A stretch of 64,000 bases of DNA, taken from NCBI RefSeq assembly GCF_030369615.1, contig NZ_CP128494.1:1026001-1090000 (forward strand), in the 5' to 3' direction. The first letter of the stretch is position 1. Each line of letters starts with the position of its first letter. Below are positions 32,010-42,183 of the stretch, piece by piece. The notes under the pieces were generated by a model, which did no database searches, had not been told where the DNA came from, and saw only the letters and a program-made list of their open reading frames with translations. The stretch is from Geobacillus stearothermophilus ATCC 12980. GTDB taxonomy: Bacteria > Bacillota > Bacilli > Bacillales > Anoxybacillaceae. Both the position numbers and the translations under genes were made by a program.

Positions 32010-32013
32010 CTGT

Positions 32014-34239
32014 ATGTCAAAAATGCGTGTGTACGAATATGCGAAAAAACAGAACGTGCCAAGCAAGGACGTTATTCATAAATTGAAAGAAATGAACATT
32101 GAAGTAAACAATCATATGGCCATGCTCGAGGCCGATGTCGTCGAAAAGCTTGACCATCAATACCGCCCAAAGGCCGAAAAGAAAACCGAAACCAAAAATG
32201 AAAAGAAAGCGGAAAAGAAAACCGACAAGCCGAAGCGGCCGATGCCGGCGAAGACGGCCGATTTCTCGGATGAGGAAATTTTTGACGATGTAAAAGAAGC
32301 GGCCAAGCCGGCCAAGAAAAAAGGGGCGGCGAAAGGGAAAGAAACAAAACGAACGGAGGCGCAGCAGCAAGAAAAGAAAGCGTTCCAAGCGGCGAAGAAG
32401 AAAGGAAAAGGGCCGGCGAAAGGGAAAAAACAAGCGGCTCCGGCCGCGAAGCAGGTGCCGCAGCCGGCGAAAAAAGAAAAAGAGCTGCCGAAGAAAATTA
32501 CGTTCGAGGGTTCGCTCACCGTGGCCGAGCTGGCGAAAAAATTGGGCCGCGAGCCGTCGGAAATTATTAAAAAGCTGTTTATGCTTGGCGTGATGGCGAC
32601 GATCAACCAAGACTTGGACAAAGATGCGATCGAGCTCATCTGCTCCGACTACGGCGTTGAAGTGGAAGAAAAGGTGACCATTGACGAAACGAACTTTGAA
32701 GCGATTGAAATTGCCGATGCTCCGGAAGACCTGGTTGAACGGCCGCCGGTTGTCACGATCATGGGGCACGTCGACCATGGGAAAACGACGCTTCTTGATG
32801 CGATCCGCCATTCGAAAGTGACTGAGCAAGAAGCGGGCGGCATTACGCAGCACATCGGCGCTTACCAAGTCACCGTCAATGACAAAAAAATTACGTTCCT
32901 CGATACACCAGGCCATGAAGCGTTTACGACGATGCGGGCGCGCGGCGCGCAAGTGACCGATATCGTCATCCTTGTCGTCGCAGCCGATGACGGGGTCATG
33001 CCGCAGACGGTTGAGGCGATCAACCATGCCAAGGCGGCAAACGTGCCGATCATCGTCGCCATTAACAAAATGGATAAACCGGAAGCGAACCCGGACCGCG
33101 TCATGCAAGAGTTGATGGAGTACAACCTCGTTCCGGAAGAATGGGGCGGCGATACGATTTTCTGCAAGCTGTCAGCGAAAACGAAAGAGGGCCTCGATCA
33201 TCTGTTGGAAATGATTTTGCTTGTCAGCGAGATGGAAGAATTAAAAGCCAATCCGAACCGGCGCGCGGTCGGAACGGTCATTGAAGCGAAGCTCGACAAA
33301 GGGCGCGGCCCGGTGGCGACGCTGCTCGTTCAAGCCGGCACGCTCAAAGTCGGCGATCCGATCGTCGTCGGCACGACGTACGGGCGTGTGCGGGCGATGG
33401 TCAATGACAGCGGGCGGCGCGTCAAGGAAGCGGGGCCGTCGATGCCGGTGGAAATTACCGGGCTGCACGACGTGCCGCAAGCCGGCGACCGTTTCATGGT
33501 GTTTGAGGATGAGAAAAAGGCGCGGCAAATCGGGGAAGCGCGGGCGCAGCGGCAGCTGCAGGAGCAGCGGAGCGTGAAAACGCGCGTCAGCCTCGACGAT
33601 TTGTTCGAACAAATCAAGCAAGGCGAAATGAAAGAGCTGAACTTGATCGTCAAAGCCGATGTTCAAGGATCGGTTGAGGCGCTGGTTGCCGCCTTGCAAA
33701 AAATCGATGTCGAAGGCGTGCGGGTGAAAATCATCCATGCGGCGGTCGGCGCCATCACCGAATCGGATATTTCACTGGCGACGGCATCGAACGCTATCGT
33801 CATTGGCTTTAACGTCCGCCCGGATGCGAATGCGAAGCGCGCCGCTGAATCGGAAAAAGTCGACATCCGCCTCCATCGCATCATTTACAACGTCATTGAG
33901 GAAATTGAAGCGGCGATGAAAGGGATGCTCGACCCGGAATACGAAGAGAAAGTCATCGGCCAAGCGGAAGTGCGGCAAACGTTCAAAGTGTCCAAAGTTG
34001 GCACGATCGCCGGCTGCTATGTCACCGACGGCAAAATCACCCGCGACAGCAAAGTGCGCCTCATCCGCCAAGGCATCGTCGTGTACGAAGGCGAAATCGA
34101 TTCGCTCAAACGGTATAAAGACGATGTGCGCGAAGTGGCGCAAGGATATGAGTGCGGCTTGACGATCAAAAACTTCAATGACATTAAAGAAGGGGACGTT
34201 ATTGAAGCGTACGTCATGCAGGAAGTGGCTCGGGCATGA
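32014..34239 (+). CDS. infB: Translation initiation factor IF-2
   Basis: IF2 is the GTPase that delivers fMet-tRNA to the 30S subunit. The start ATG 32014 ([15 protein letters not shown]) follows GGGGGTGA; it gives 741 residues, the length known for G. stearothermophilus IF2. An open frame up to 31858 lies inside ylxQ. Domains: N1 (to about 50), a Lys/Ala/Glu-rich linker (about 50-160), N2 (about 165-230), G domain with GHVDHGKTT (about 250-258), DTPGHEAF and NKMDKPE, then domains II, III and the C1/C2 tRNA-binding part. The linker is low complexity. Confidence 0.98.
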   Translation: MSKMRVYEYAKKQNVPSKDVIHKLKEMNIEVNNHMAMLEADVVEKLDHQYRPKAEKKTETKNEKKAEKKTDKPKRPMPAKTADFSDEEIFDDVKEAAKPAKKKGAAKGKETKRTEAQQQEKKAFQAAKKKGKGPAKGKKQAAPAAKQVPQPAKKEKELPKKITFEGSLTVAELAKKLGREPSEIIKKLFMLGVMATINQDLDKDAIELICSDYGVEVEEKVTIDETNFEAIEIADAPEDLVERPPVVTIMGHVDHGKTTLLDAIRHSKVTEQEAGGITQHIGAYQVTVNDKKITFLDTPGHEAFTTMRARGAQVTDIVILVVAADDGVMPQTVEAINHAKAANVPIIVAINKMDKPEANPDRVMQELMEYNLVPEEWGGDTIFCKLSAKTKEGLDHLLEMILLVSEMEELKANPNRRAVGTVIEAKLDKGRGPVATLLVQAGTLKVGDPIVVGTTYGRVRAMVNDSGRRVKEAGPSMPVEITGLHDVPQAGDRFMVFEDEKKARQIGEARAQRQLQEQRSVKTRVSLDDLFEQIKQGEMKELNLIVKADVQGSVEALVAALQKIDVEGVRVKIIHAAVGAITESDISLATASNAIVIGFNVRPDANAKRAAESEKVDIRLHRIIYNVIEEIEAAMKGMLDPEYEEKVIGQAEVRQTFKVSKVGTIAGCYVTDGKITRDSKVRLIRQGIVVYEGEIDSLKRYKDDVREVAQGYECGLTIKNFNDIKEGDVIEAYVMQEVARA

Positions 34240-34514
34240 TCGGCTTTGCCGCATGCGAATGTCTCATTTATAACGCCCGCTCGCTGAAGGACAAACGGGC
34301 CGTCCTGCAGCGGGTGCTGACAAGGATTCGGCAAAAGTACAACGTCTCTGTGGCTGAACTCGATTATCAAGACGCATGGCAGCGGGCGAAAATCGGCCTT
34401 GTCGCCATCGCGTCGAGCCGAATGGCGGCTGAGCGGGAACTCGAGCGGGCCTTGGCCTTGATCGATTCGTTCCCCGAGTTGGAGCGGGCGTCCACATCAT
34501 TTGAGTGGTTGTAA
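34236..34514 (+). CDS. ylxP: YlxP family protein
   Basis: DUF503 family protein of 92 residues, present in the infB-rbfA interval of most Firmicutes. It has a small alpha/beta fold with the family start [18 protein letters not shown] and [24 protein letters not shown]. The start overlaps the infB stop (ATGA). The function is unknown; the operon suggests a link to ribosome assembly. Confidence 0.92.
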   Translation: MIGFAACECLIYNARSLKDKRAVLQRVLTRIRQKYNVSVAELDYQDAWQRAKIGLVAIASSRMAAERELERALALIDSFPELERASTSFEWL

Positions 34515-34530
34515 ATCGAGGTGATGGATG

Positions 34531-34917
34531 ATGAACATACGAGCAACTCGCGTTGGCGAGCAAATGAAAAAAGAGTTGAGCGACATTATCGGCCGCAAGC
34601 TGAAAGACCCGCGCATCGGTTTCGTCACCGTCACCGATGTGCGCGTCACCGGCGATTTGCAGCAAGCGAAAGTGTACATTAGCGTCTTAGGCGATGACGA
34701 GCAGCGGGAGAACACGCTGAAAGCACTGGAAAAGGCGAAAGGATTCATCCGTTCGGAAATCGGGCAGCGCATTCGCCTGCGCAAAACGCCGGAAATTTTG
34801 TTTGAGATCGATGAAACGATGGAATACGGCAGCCGCATTGAGCGGCTGATCCGCGAAATTTCCGACGGCGACCGCCGCCGGCCGGAAGAGGCGGAGGATG
34901 GTCCAAACAATGGATAG
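34531..34917 (+). CDS. rbfA: Ribosome-binding factor A
   Basis: RbfA is a 30S late-assembly factor with a KH-like fold, important in cold response. Start ATG 34531 ([19 protein letters not shown]) is better spaced from GAGGTG than ATG 34528. It has 128 residues, with motifs [27 protein letters not shown] and [18 protein letters not shown]. The stop codon is inside the hairpin described next. Confidence 0.97.
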   Translation: MNIRATRVGEQMKKELSDIIGRKLKDPRIGFVTVTDVRVTGDLQQAKVYISVLGDDEQRENTLKALEKAKGFIRSEIGQRIRLRKTPEILFEIDETMEYGSRIERLIREISDGDRRRPEEAEDGPNNG

Positions 34918-34935
34918 ACGAACCGTCTATCCATT
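34909..34935 (+). terminator. Hairpin overlapping the rbfA stop codon
   Basis: Perfect 12-bp stem AATGGATAGACG (34909-34920) with CGTCTATCCATT (34924-34935), three-base loop AAC, followed by only three T. It could be a partial terminator or a processing and stability element that separates rbfA and truB translation; the stem contains the rbfA stop. Confidence 0.55.
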
Positions 34936-34972
34936 TCCGTTGCGCGAGTATAGACAGGGAAAGGGTGCGCCG

Positions 34973-35881
34973 ATGGACGGGGTATTGCTGCTCAACAAAC
35001 CAAAAGGAATAACGTCGCACGACTGTGTGGCAAAGGTGCGCCGCCTGCTTGGGGTAAAAAAAGTCGGCCATACCGGCACGCTCGATCCAAACGTGTCCGG
35101 CGTCCTGCCGCTTTGCCTTGGCAAAGCGACGCGCATTGCGGAATTTCTTACCGGAGCGACGAAAACGTACGAAGGGGAAGTGACGCTCGGTGCAGCGACG
35201 ACGACCGAAGACGCCGACGGTGACGTCGTTGCCGTCCGGCCGGTCGAGCGGCCGATTGCGCGGGTGGAAATCGAAGCCGTTTTCCGCCGCCTTATCGGGG
35301 AAATCGAGCAAACGCCGCCCATGTATTCGGCGGTGAAAGTCGGCGGCAAAAAGCTGTATGAATATGCGCGCGCCGGCATCGAGGTGGAGCGCCCGACGCG
35401 GCGCGTGACGATTTACGAGCTCGAGCTGCTCGATGATCGCGAGCTGTTTGCCGGGGAGACGGTGTCATTTCGCTTCCGCGTCACATGCAGCAAAGGCACG
35501 TATGTCCGCACGCTCGCAGTGACGGTCGGCGAGCAGCTCGGCTATCCGGCTCATATGTCCGATCTCATCCGCACAGCGTCCGGCCCGTTTCGGCTTGAAG
35601 ATTGTGTGACGCTTGAAGAAGTCGAGCGCCGGGCGGCCGACGGAACGGCCGCCGCCTTGCTCATTCCGATCGAGCAAGCGCTTTTTCATTTGCCGAAATA
35701 TGAAATCAATGATAAAGTAGCAGAGAAAGTAAAAAACGGGGCGCTGCTCCGGCTTCCCGCCTTTTTGCATGCGCTTGACGGGCCGGTCGTGCTCGTGACG
35801 CCCGAGCGGGAGGCGCTGGCCCTGTATGTAAAGCATCCGGCGCGCCCGGGCTTGATGAAACCGCTCAAAGTGTTTCGTTGA
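34973..35881 (+). CDS. truB: tRNA pseudouridine-55 synthase
   Basis: TruB converts U55 of the T-loop in tRNA. The start ATG 34973 (MDGVLLLNKPKGITSHD) is the conserved family start, preceded by AGGGAAAGGGTG; upstream open frame belongs to the hairpin region. It has 302 residues, with catalytic D38 (GHTGTLDPNVSGVLPLC) and the RNA-binding C-terminal segment. The next gene, ribF, starts 41 bases downstream. Confidence 0.98.
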   Translation: MDGVLLLNKPKGITSHDCVAKVRRLLGVKKVGHTGTLDPNVSGVLPLCLGKATRIAEFLTGATKTYEGEVTLGAATTTEDADGDVVAVRPVERPIARVEIEAVFRRLIGEIEQTPPMYSAVKVGGKKLYEYARAGIEVERPTRRVTIYELELLDDRELFAGETVSFRFRVTCSKGTYVRTLAVTVGEQLGYPAHMSDLIRTASGPFRLEDCVTLEEVERRAADGTAAALLIPIEQALFHLPKYEINDKVAEKVKNGALLRLPAFLHALDGPVVLVTPEREALALYVKHPARPGLMKPLKVFR

Positions 35882-35922
35882 CGCCGGGCGAAGCGCGGAA
35901 AAAAGTAAGGTGGGTTATGGAC

Positions 35923-36903
35923 ATGGAAACGATATTTCTTTCGCATCCGCATCGCTTTGAGCGCCAGGCGCTTCCCCCGACGGTGATGGCGCTCGGCTAT
36001 TTTGACGGCATTCACCTTGGCCACCAAAAAGTGATCCGGACGGCGGTCGAGATTGCGAATGAACGCGGATACGAAAGCGCGGTGATGACGTTTCATCCTC
36101 ATCCGTCCGTCGTGCTTGGCAAACAACCTGAGCTTCGTCTCATTACCCCGCTTAACAAAAAAGAGCAGTTGGTTGCGGCGCTTGGCGTGAATCGACTGTA
36201 TATCGTCGAATTTACACCGGCGTTCGCCAACCTGCCGCCGGAGCAGTTTGCCGATCAATATTTGGATGGGCTTCATGTCAAGCACGTCGTCGCCGGTTTT
36301 GATTTCACTTATGGCCGGTTCGGAAAAGGGACGATGGAGACGATGCCGCTTCATGCGCGTGGCCGCTTTGGGCAAACCGTTGTTCCAAAGCTGGCCGTCG
36401 ACGGGGAAAAGGTGAGTTCGACAAGGGTGCGGAAGCTCATTGAAGAAGGGGCGGTCGATCAGCTCCCCCGCCTCCTCGGCCGTTTTTATGACATCGAAGG
36501 GACGGTTGTCGCCGGGGAGCAGCGCGGGCGGACGATCGGGTTCCCGACGGCCAACATTGCGTTAAATGGCGACTACCTATTGCCGGCGGTCGGCGTTTAC
36601 GCCGTCAAAGCGACCGTTGGCGGCCGGACGTACGAAGGGGTGGCGAACATCGGCTACAAACCGACGTTCCATGCGGCGCGCGAAGGGTTGCCGAGCGTGG
36701 AAGTGCATTTGTTTGCGTTCGCGCGCGACATTTACGGGGAAACGGTGACGGTTGAGTGGCACCGCCGCCTGCGGAGCGAGCGCAAGTTTGCCGGCGTCGC
36801 CGAGCTGGCGGCGCAAATTGCCCGCGACAAGGAAGAAGCAAAACAGTATTTCCGGCGTTTGGACGAAAAGACTTGCATTTTGCCGGAAAAAGAGGTATTC
36901 TAA
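35923..36903 (+). CDS. ribF: Bifunctional riboflavin kinase / FAD synthetase
   Basis: Makes FMN from riboflavin and FAD from FMN (RibC in B. subtilis). ATG 35923 is chosen because it is 8 bases after AAGGTGGG and matches the family start; ATG 35917 is too close. It has 326 residues: an N-terminal nucleotidyltransferase domain (ALGYFDGIHLGHQKVI, FDFTYGRFGKGT, SSTRVRKLI) and a C-terminal flavokinase domain (RGRTIGFPTANI, GVANIGYKPTF). In Bacillus FMN levels feed riboswitches elsewhere. Confidence 0.97.
   Translation: METIFLSHPHRFERQALPPTVMALGYFDGIHLGHQKVIRTAVEIANERGYESAVMTFHPHPSVVLGKQPELRLITPLNKKEQLVAALGVNRLYIVEFTPAFANLPPEQFADQYLDGLHVKHVVAGFDFTYGRFGKGTMETMPLHARGRFGQTVVPKLAVDGEKVSSTRVRKLIEEGAVDQLPRLLGRFYDIEGTVVAGEQRGRTIGFPTANIALNGDYLLPAVGVYAVKATVGGRTYEGVANIGYKPTFHAAREGLPSVEVHLFAFARDIYGETVTVEWHRRLRSERKFAGVAELAAQIARDKEEAKQYFRRLDEKTCILPEKEVF
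36873..36901 (+). promoter_or_regulatory. Probable sigma-A promoter of rpsO
   Basis: TTGCAT (36873-36878), 17-base spacer, TATTCT (36896-36901), overlapping the 3' end of ribF and placed so that the transcript begins just before the S15 operator structure. Confidence 0.65.
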
Positions 36904-36910
36904 TCAGTGT

Positions 36911-36990
36911 ATGCGAACCGTTGCTTGGCCAGGCGACTCACCGACGCCCGCTCGGCAACCGGGGATCGAAGACTAGGGAGGTGAACCATG
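36911..36990 (+). promoter_or_regulatory. S15 (rpsO) leader: autoregulatory operator
   Basis: The rpsO leader of Geobacillus is known to bind S15 as a three-helix junction that mimics 16S rRNA. Pairing seen here: GTTGC (36920-36924) with GCAAC (36955-36959), outer CGA (36914-36916) with TCG (36966-36968), and an internal hairpin GGCG (36932-36935) with CGCC (36945-36948). The ribosome binding site GGGAGGTG follows directly at about 36976-36983, so S15 binding would block translation. Confidence 0.75.
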
Positions 36991-37260
<270 letters not shown>

Positions 37261-37286
37261 AAAAGCGGGAGCATTCCCGCTTTTTT
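37261..37286 (+). terminator. Intrinsic terminator after rpsO
   Basis: AAAAGCGGGA (37261-37270) pairs with TCCCGCTTTT (37275-37284), tetraloop GCAT, six T from 37281. It begins right after the rpsO stop. Confidence 0.93.
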
Positions 37287-37396
37287 GCTAGTTTATAGGC
37301 GCCGTTTGCGCGGCGATGATACAATAGCGCCAATTCGTCTATACTAATCATCAGCAGATCCCTTATTTTTGTACATAGAGAGGAGTACTCGTCTGT

Positions 37397-39556
37397 ATGG
37401 AACAAGAGAAACGCGTGTTTTCCATCGATGTGGCTGGACGCCCGCTCGTCATTGAAACCGGCGAACTGGCAAAACAGGCGAACGGGGCGGCGCTCGTCCG
37501 CTACGGCGATACGGTGGTGCTGAGCACGGCCACCGCATCGCGGGAAGCGAAAAATGTGGACTTTTTCCCGCTGACGGTCAACTACGAGGAGCGGCTGTGC
37601 GCGGTCGGGAAAATTCCGGGCGGGTTTATTAAACGGGAAGGCCGCCCAAGCGAGAAAGCGATTTTGGCGAGCCGGCTCATCGACCGGCCGATCCGCCCGT
37701 TGTTTGCCGAAGGATTCCGCAACGAAGTGCAAGTCGTATCGATGGTCATGAGCGTCGACCAAGACTGCTCCCCGGAAGTGGCGGCGTTGATCGGTGCGTC
37801 TACGGCGTTGACGATTTCCGACATTCCGTTTGAAGGACCGATCGCCGGTGTCATCGTCGGCCGCGTCGATGGCCAGTTTGTCATCAATCCGACGGTCGAG
37901 CAGATGGAAAAAAGCGATCTGCATCTTGTCGTCGCTGGGACGAAAGATGCCATCAACATGGTCGAAGCCGGCGCGGATGAAGTGCCGGAAGAAGTGATGC
38001 TCGAAGCGATCATGTTCGGCCACGAAGAAGTCAAGCGGCTCATTGCTTTCCAAGAGGAAATTGCCGCCCAGGTCGGCAAAGAAAAAATGGAAGTCGTCTT
38101 GTATGAACCCGATCCTGAGTTGGAGGCGGAAATCCGCCAACTTGCGGAAGCAGATATTAAGCGGGCGGTGCAAGTGCCGGAAAAACTGGCGCGCGATGCT
38201 GCCATCGAGGATGTAAAAGCGGGCGTCATCGCCAAGTACGAAGCGGAAGAGGCGGATGAAGAGAAGCTGAAGCAAGTGCAGGAAATTTTGCACAAGCTTG
38301 TGAAAGAAGAAGTGCGCCGTTTGATTACAGTTGAGAAAATCCGTCCGGACGGGCGCAAAGTCGATGAAATCCGCCCGCTGTCGTCGGCGGTCGGCGTCTT
38401 GCCGCGCACGCACGGGTCGGGCTTGTTTACGCGCGGCCAAACGCAAGTGTTGAGCGTTTGTACGCTCGGGGCGCTCGGCGATGTACAAATTTTGGACGGG
38501 CTTGATTTGGAAGAATCGAAACGGTTCATGCATCATTACAACTTCCCGCCGTTTTCCGTCGGCGAAACCGGGCCGATGCGCGGGCCGGGGCGGCGCGAAA
38601 TCGGACACGGCGCGCTTGGGGAGCGGGCGTTGGAGCCGGTCGTGCCGTCGGAGCGCGAGTTTCCGTACACGATCCGCCTCGTTTCGGAAGTGCTCGAGTC
38701 AAACGGATCGACATCGCAGGCGAGCATTTGCGCGAGCACACTGGCGATGATGGATGCCGGGGTGCCGATTAAAGCGCCGGTCGCCGGCATTGCCATGGGG
38801 CTGGTGAAACAAGACGATCATTACACAATTTTGACCGACATTCAAGGCATTGAAGACCATCTCGGCGATATGGACTTCAAAGTCGCCGGCACGAGAAAAG
38901 GCGTCACCGCCCTGCAAATGGACATTAAAATTAAAGGGCTGACGCGCGACATTTTGGAAGAGGCGCTCATGCAGGCGCGCAAAGGGCGCTTGGAAATTTT
39001 GGACCATATGATGCAAACGCTCAGCGAGCCGCGCAAAGAGCTGTCCAAATATGCGCCGAAAATTTTGATCATGCACATCAATCCGGATAAAATCCGCGAG
39101 GTCATTGGGCCGAGCGGCAAACAAATCAATAAAATCATCGATGAAACCGGCGTGAAAATCGATATCGAGCAAGACGGCACGATTTTCATCTCCTCTGTCG
39201 ATGAAGCGGCCAACCAAAAAGCAAAGCAAATCATCGAAGACATCGTCCGCGAAGTCGAAGTGGGGGAAGTGTATTTGGGCAAGGTGAAACGGATCGAAAA
39301 ATTCGGCGCGTTCGTCGAGCTGTTCAACGGCAAGGACGGGCTCGTCCACATTTCCGAGCTGGCCGAGGAGCGGGTCGGCAAAGTGGAAGACGTCGTGTCG
39401 ATCGGCGATGAAATTTTGGTGAAGGTGACCGAAATCGATAAACAAGGGCGCGTCAACTTGTCGCGCAAAGCGGTGTTGCGCGAGCAGCGCGGCATTGCCG
39501 AGCCGCCGCGGGAAAAACGCGGAAGACGGCCGGAGCGCCAACGCATGAAGCCTTAG
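37397..39556 (+). CDS. pnp: Polynucleotide phosphorylase
   Basis: PNPase is the phosphorolytic 3'-5' exoribonuclease of the mRNA decay machinery. It has 719 residues: two RNase PH domains (about 10-230 and 310-540) with an alpha-helical linker, KH domain ([20 protein letters not shown] at about 563-582) and S1 domain ([20 protein letters not shown], about 620-690), then a basic tail. The ATG at 37397 follows AGAGGAG. Two -10-like elements (TGA-TACAAT at 37317-37325 and TATACT at 37340-37345) lie upstream after the rpsO terminator. Confidence 0.98.
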   Translation: MEQEKRVFSIDVAGRPLVIETGELAKQANGAALVRYGDTVVLSTATASREAKNVDFFPLTVNYEERLCAVGKIPGGFIKREGRPSEKAILASRLIDRPIRPLFAEGFRNEVQVVSMVMSVDQDCSPEVAALIGASTALTISDIPFEGPIAGVIVGRVDGQFVINPTVEQMEKSDLHLVVAGTKDAINMVEAGADEVPEEVMLEAIMFGHEEVKRLIAFQEEIAAQVGKEKMEVVLYEPDPELEAEIRQLAEADIKRAVQVPEKLARDAAIEDVKAGVIAKYEAEEADEEKLKQVQEILHKLVKEEVRRLITVEKIRPDGRKVDEIRPLSSAVGVLPRTHGSGLFTRGQTQVLSVCTLGALGDVQILDGLDLEESKRFMHHYNFPPFSVGETGPMRGPGRREIGHGALGERALEPVVPSEREFPYTIRLVSEVLESNGSTSQASICASTLAMMDAGVPIKAPVAGIAMGLVKQDDHYTILTDIQGIEDHLGDMDFKVAGTRKGVTALQMDIKIKGLTRDILEEALMQARKGRLEILDHMMQTLSEPRKELSKYAPKILIMHINPDKIREVIGPSGKQINKIIDETGVKIDIEQDGTIFISSVDEAANQKAKQIIEDIVREVEVGEVYLGKVKRIEKFGAFVELFNGKDGLVHISELAEERVGKVEDVVSIGDEILVKVTEIDKQGRVNLSRKAVLREQRGIAEPPREKRGRRPERQRMKP

Positions 39557-39580
39557 GAATTTGTTTCTTAAGGCTCTTTT
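39549..39580 (+). terminator. Terminator at the pnp stop codon
   Basis: AGCCTTAGGAA (39549-39559) pairs with TTCTTAAGGCT (39565-39575) with one G-T pair, then TCTTTT. The stem contains the pnp stop codon. Confidence 0.75.
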
Positions 39581-39644
39581 GCTATGTTCTAACTTGTCTC
39601 CCGTAGACATATGGTTGTAGTAGTGAAAAAGGAGGGGGACAAGG

Positions 39645-40628
39645 GTGAACAACGGCTATGCCCGATACATGGCGCTAGCGGTCATGTTTCTCATCGCTTG
39701 GATGGCGGTTCAGTGGCCTCCGGTCGGCGGCTACATCGAGAGCTGGCGCCCGGTGGAAATGACCGCCATGAAAGAACGCGACAAACTGTACGAGACGATT
39801 GTCAAGCAGGCGAAGCAATACGAAATTCCCGCCCAGGATGCGGTCATTGATAAAGTGTGGAAGGCGACGCCGGGGTACAACGGGCTCGCTGTCGATATTG
39901 ACGCCTCTTATGAAAACATGAAGAAAACGGGAACGTTCGATGAACGAAAACTCGTGTTCCGCCAAGTGCCGCCGCGCGTTCATTTGGATGACTTGCCGCC
40001 GGCGCCGATCTATCGCGGCCACCCCGACAAACCGATGGTCTCGCTGCTCATCAACGTGGCCTGGGGGGAAGAATACATCCCCGATATGCTTGAGACGTTG
40101 AAAAAACACGGGGTGAAGGCGACGTTCTTTTTGGAAGGGCGATGGGTAAAAAACCATCCGGAGATGGCAAAAATGATAGCAGATGCCGGCCATGAAATCG
40201 GCAACCATTCCTACAGCCATCCGGATATGAAAACGCTCAGCAGCGAAGCGGTCCGCCGCGAACTGGAAAAGACGAATGAAGTCATTGAAGCGGCGACGTC
40301 GGTCAAATGCAAATGGTTTGCCCCGCCGAGCGGCAGCTACCGTGATGACGTCGTCAACATCGCCGCCGAGCTCGGCATGAAGACGATCATGTGGAGCGTT
40401 GATACAATTGATTGGCAAAAACCGTCGCCATCTGCTATAGTGAAACGGGTAACATCAAAAATCCATCCCGGCGCCATGATTTTGATGCATCCGACGATGC
40501 CGACGGCGGCCGCACTCGATGAGCTGATCGCCTCGATCAAGCGGAAAGGCTATGCCATCGGCAGCCTGACAGCCTTATTCGACGAGAAAAGACTGGCCAA
40601 AAAACAGGAGGAACATGGAGTTGATTAA
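39645..40628 (+). CDS. ylxY: Polysaccharide deacetylase-like protein YlxY
   Basis: Member of the NodB/CE4 fold found beside pnp and mlpA in Bacillus. GTG start at 39645 behind GGAGGGGG gives 327 residues: an N-terminal signal anchor (about 7-24), a linker domain, and the NodB domain (about 128-320). The HxxxH half of the metal site is kept (NHSYSHPDM, H188 and H192), but the usual TFDDGP motif reads INVAWGEE at 136-143, so the catalytic and metal-binding Asp pair is missing. It is probably not an active deacetylase. The end overlaps mlpA by 14 bases. Confidence 0.9.
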   Translation: MNNGYARYMALAVMFLIAWMAVQWPPVGGYIESWRPVEMTAMKERDKLYETIVKQAKQYEIPAQDAVIDKVWKATPGYNGLAVDIDASYENMKKTGTFDERKLVFRQVPPRVHLDDLPPAPIYRGHPDKPMVSLLINVAWGEEYIPDMLETLKKHGVKATFFLEGRWVKNHPEMAKMIADAGHEIGNHSYSHPDMKTLSSEAVRRELEKTNEVIEAATSVKCKWFAPPSGSYRDDVVNIAAELGMKTIMWSVDTIDWQKPSPSAIVKRVTSKIHPGAMILMHPTMPTAAALDELIASIKRKGYAIGSLTALFDEKRLAKKQEEHGVD

Positions 40629-41862
40629 CAAGTACACGTGCAAAAACGGCGTGCGAATCGTGCTGGAGCAAATTCCGACTGTAAGGTCGGTGGCCATCGG
40701 CGTATGGATCGGCACAGGTTCGCGCAATGAGACGGAACAAAACAACGGCATTTCCCACTTTTTAGAGCACATGTTTTTTAAAGGGACGGCAACGCGCACG
40801 GCCCGGGATATCGCCGAAGCGTTTGACAGCATCGGCGGGCAAGTGAACGCCTTTACGTCGAAAGAGTATACGTGCTATTACGCCAAAGTGTTGGACGAAC
40901 ATGCACCGCTCGCGTTGGAAATGCTTGCCGATATGTTTTTTCACTCGACGTTCGTTGAGGATGAGCTGCAAAAAGAGCGGAACGTGGTGCTTGAGGAAAT
41001 CAAAATGTACGAAGACACGCCGGATGACATCGTCCACGATTTGCTCGGCAAGGCATGCTATGCGGGTCATCCGCTCGGCTACCCGATTTTAGGAACGGAA
41101 GAGACGTTGCGCACGTTTACGGGGGACACGTTGCGCCAATATATGGCCGACTACTATACTCCGGATCGCGTTGTCGTTTCCGTTGCCGGCAATGTCGATG
41201 AGCGGTTTATCACTGAAGTCGAACGTTATTTCGGCTCGTTCACTGCGTCCCGCAAGCCCGCTCCGTCAGGGACGCCGACGTTTGTGCCGCAAAAGCTCGC
41301 GCGCAAAAAAGACACGGAGCAGGCGCACGTATGCATCGGGTTCAACGGCCTGCCGGTCGGCCACCCGGATGCGTATCCGCTTCTGATCCTCAACAATATT
41401 TTAGGCGGCAGCATGAGCAGCCGGCTGTTTCAAGAAGTGCGCGAACAGCGCGGATTGGCGTATTCGGTGTTCTCGTACCATTCCGCCTACCAAGACAGCG
41501 GCTTGCTCGCCATTTACGCCGGCACGGGGAGCAGCCAGCTTGACGTTTTGTTTGAAACGATCCAACGGACGCTGCGCCAGTTGAAAGAAGACGGTATTAC
41601 GGAAAAAGAGCTGCATAACAGCAAAGAACAGATGAAAGGAAGCTTGATGCTTGGGCTTGAAAGCACGAACAGCCGCATGAGCCGCAACGGCAAAAACGAA
41701 CTTCTTCTCGGCCGCCATCGGTCGCTTGACGAGATTATCGAGGAAATTGAAAGCGTCACGGTGGAAAAAGTGAATGAGCTGGCGCGCACCGTTTTTACCG
41801 ATGATTACGCGCTCGCCTTAATCAGCCCGGATGGCGTGCTGCCGCGCCCGCTTCGATCGTAG
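40615..41862 (+). CDS. mlpA: M16 family zinc peptidase MlpA (YmxG)
   Basis: Insulinase/processing-peptidase family protein. It has 415 residues with the inverted zinc motif HFLEH (H48, E51, H52; GISHFLEHMFFKGT), the distal Glu in the ERNVVLEEI region, and a second non-catalytic half (about 215-415) with the family segment RGLAYSVFSYHS. The start ATG 40615 is inside the ylxY 3' end with AGGAGG upstream. B. subtilis MlpA has been tied to control of protease production. A bidirectional terminator follows. Confidence 0.95.
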   Translation: MELINKYTCKNGVRIVLEQIPTVRSVAIGVWIGTGSRNETEQNNGISHFLEHMFFKGTATRTARDIAEAFDSIGGQVNAFTSKEYTCYYAKVLDEHAPLALEMLADMFFHSTFVEDELQKERNVVLEEIKMYEDTPDDIVHDLLGKACYAGHPLGYPILGTEETLRTFTGDTLRQYMADYYTPDRVVVSVAGNVDERFITEVERYFGSFTASRKPAPSGTPTFVPQKLARKKDTEQAHVCIGFNGLPVGHPDAYPLLILNNILGGSMSSRLFQEVREQRGLAYSVFSYHSAYQDSGLLAIYAGTGSSQLDVLFETIQRTLRQLKEDGITEKELHNSKEQMKGSLMLGLESTNSRMSRNGKNELLLGRHRSLDEIIEEIESVTVEKVNELARTVFTDDYALALISPDGVLPRPLRS

Positions 41863-41880
41863 CCGCCTGTCGGGCATAAA

Positions 41881-41918
41881 AAAAGCTAACGACCCGTTGT
41901 GAGGTTGTTAGCTTTTTT
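41881..41918. terminator. Bidirectional terminator between mlpA and ymxH
   Basis: AAAAGCTAACGACC (41881-41894) pairs with GGTTGTTAGCTTTT (41903-41916) with one G-T pair; T run to 41918 on the + strand and A run (41878-41884) giving a T run on the minus strand. It sits between convergent mlpA and ymxH and can serve both. Confidence 0.9.
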
Positions 41919-41933
41919 CGTTTGGCGCGCCCG

Positions 41934-42176
41934 TCATTCTTGTTCCGGAGCGTCGATCATCACCATATCGGCGCCGATTTTGCGAATATACTTCCACGGC
42001 ACGCGAATTTCCTGCCCGTCTTTGCGAAACCCGAACCATTTTCCAGTCGGGATGAGCAACGCTTCGATTTGCCCTGTTTGCTCGTTGATTTCCAAATCCG
42101 TTTGCCCAAGCACCCCAAGCCGCTCCGCCCGCCGCACATCGACGATTTCTTTGCCGCTTAATTCACTCAGCCTCAC
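41934..42176 (-). CDS. ymxH: YlmC/YmxH family PRC-barrel protein
   Basis: Small protein (80 residues) of the YlmC/YmxH family, related to the PRC barrel; found in spore formers and of unknown function. It starts at GTG 42176 (MRLSELSGKEIVDV), 8 bases after a G-rich AAGGGGGA ribosome binding site, and holds GVLGQTDLEINEQTGQIEALLIP and VPWKYIRKIGADMVMI. The frame stays open upstream to 42638 but that part is the reverse of spoVFA and not coding. It is the only minus-strand gene in the window; its position between mlpA and spoVFA matches B. subtilis. Confidence 0.9.
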   Translation of the reverse strand: MRLSELSGKEIVDVRRAERLGVLGQTDLEINEQTGQIEALLIPTGKWFGFRKDGQEIRVPWKYIRKIGADMVMIDAPEQE

Positions 42177-42183
42177 GCTGATT

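Noticed and set aside
31858..32013. N-terminal extension of infB
   Set aside because: The open frame lies inside ylxQ in another frame; the conserved IF2 start and its ribosome binding site are at 32014.
32160..32480. Lys/Ala/Glu-rich repeats as a separate repeat element
   Set aside because: This is the normal low-complexity linker of IF2, varying in length between species.
32017..33108. 363-residue ORF on the minus strand
   Set aside because: Reverse shadow of infB; runs of Phe and Arg come from the complement of the Lys-rich IF2 linker.
38699..39652. 317-residue ORF on the minus strand
   Set aside because: Reverse shadow of the pnp 3' half, no start signals.
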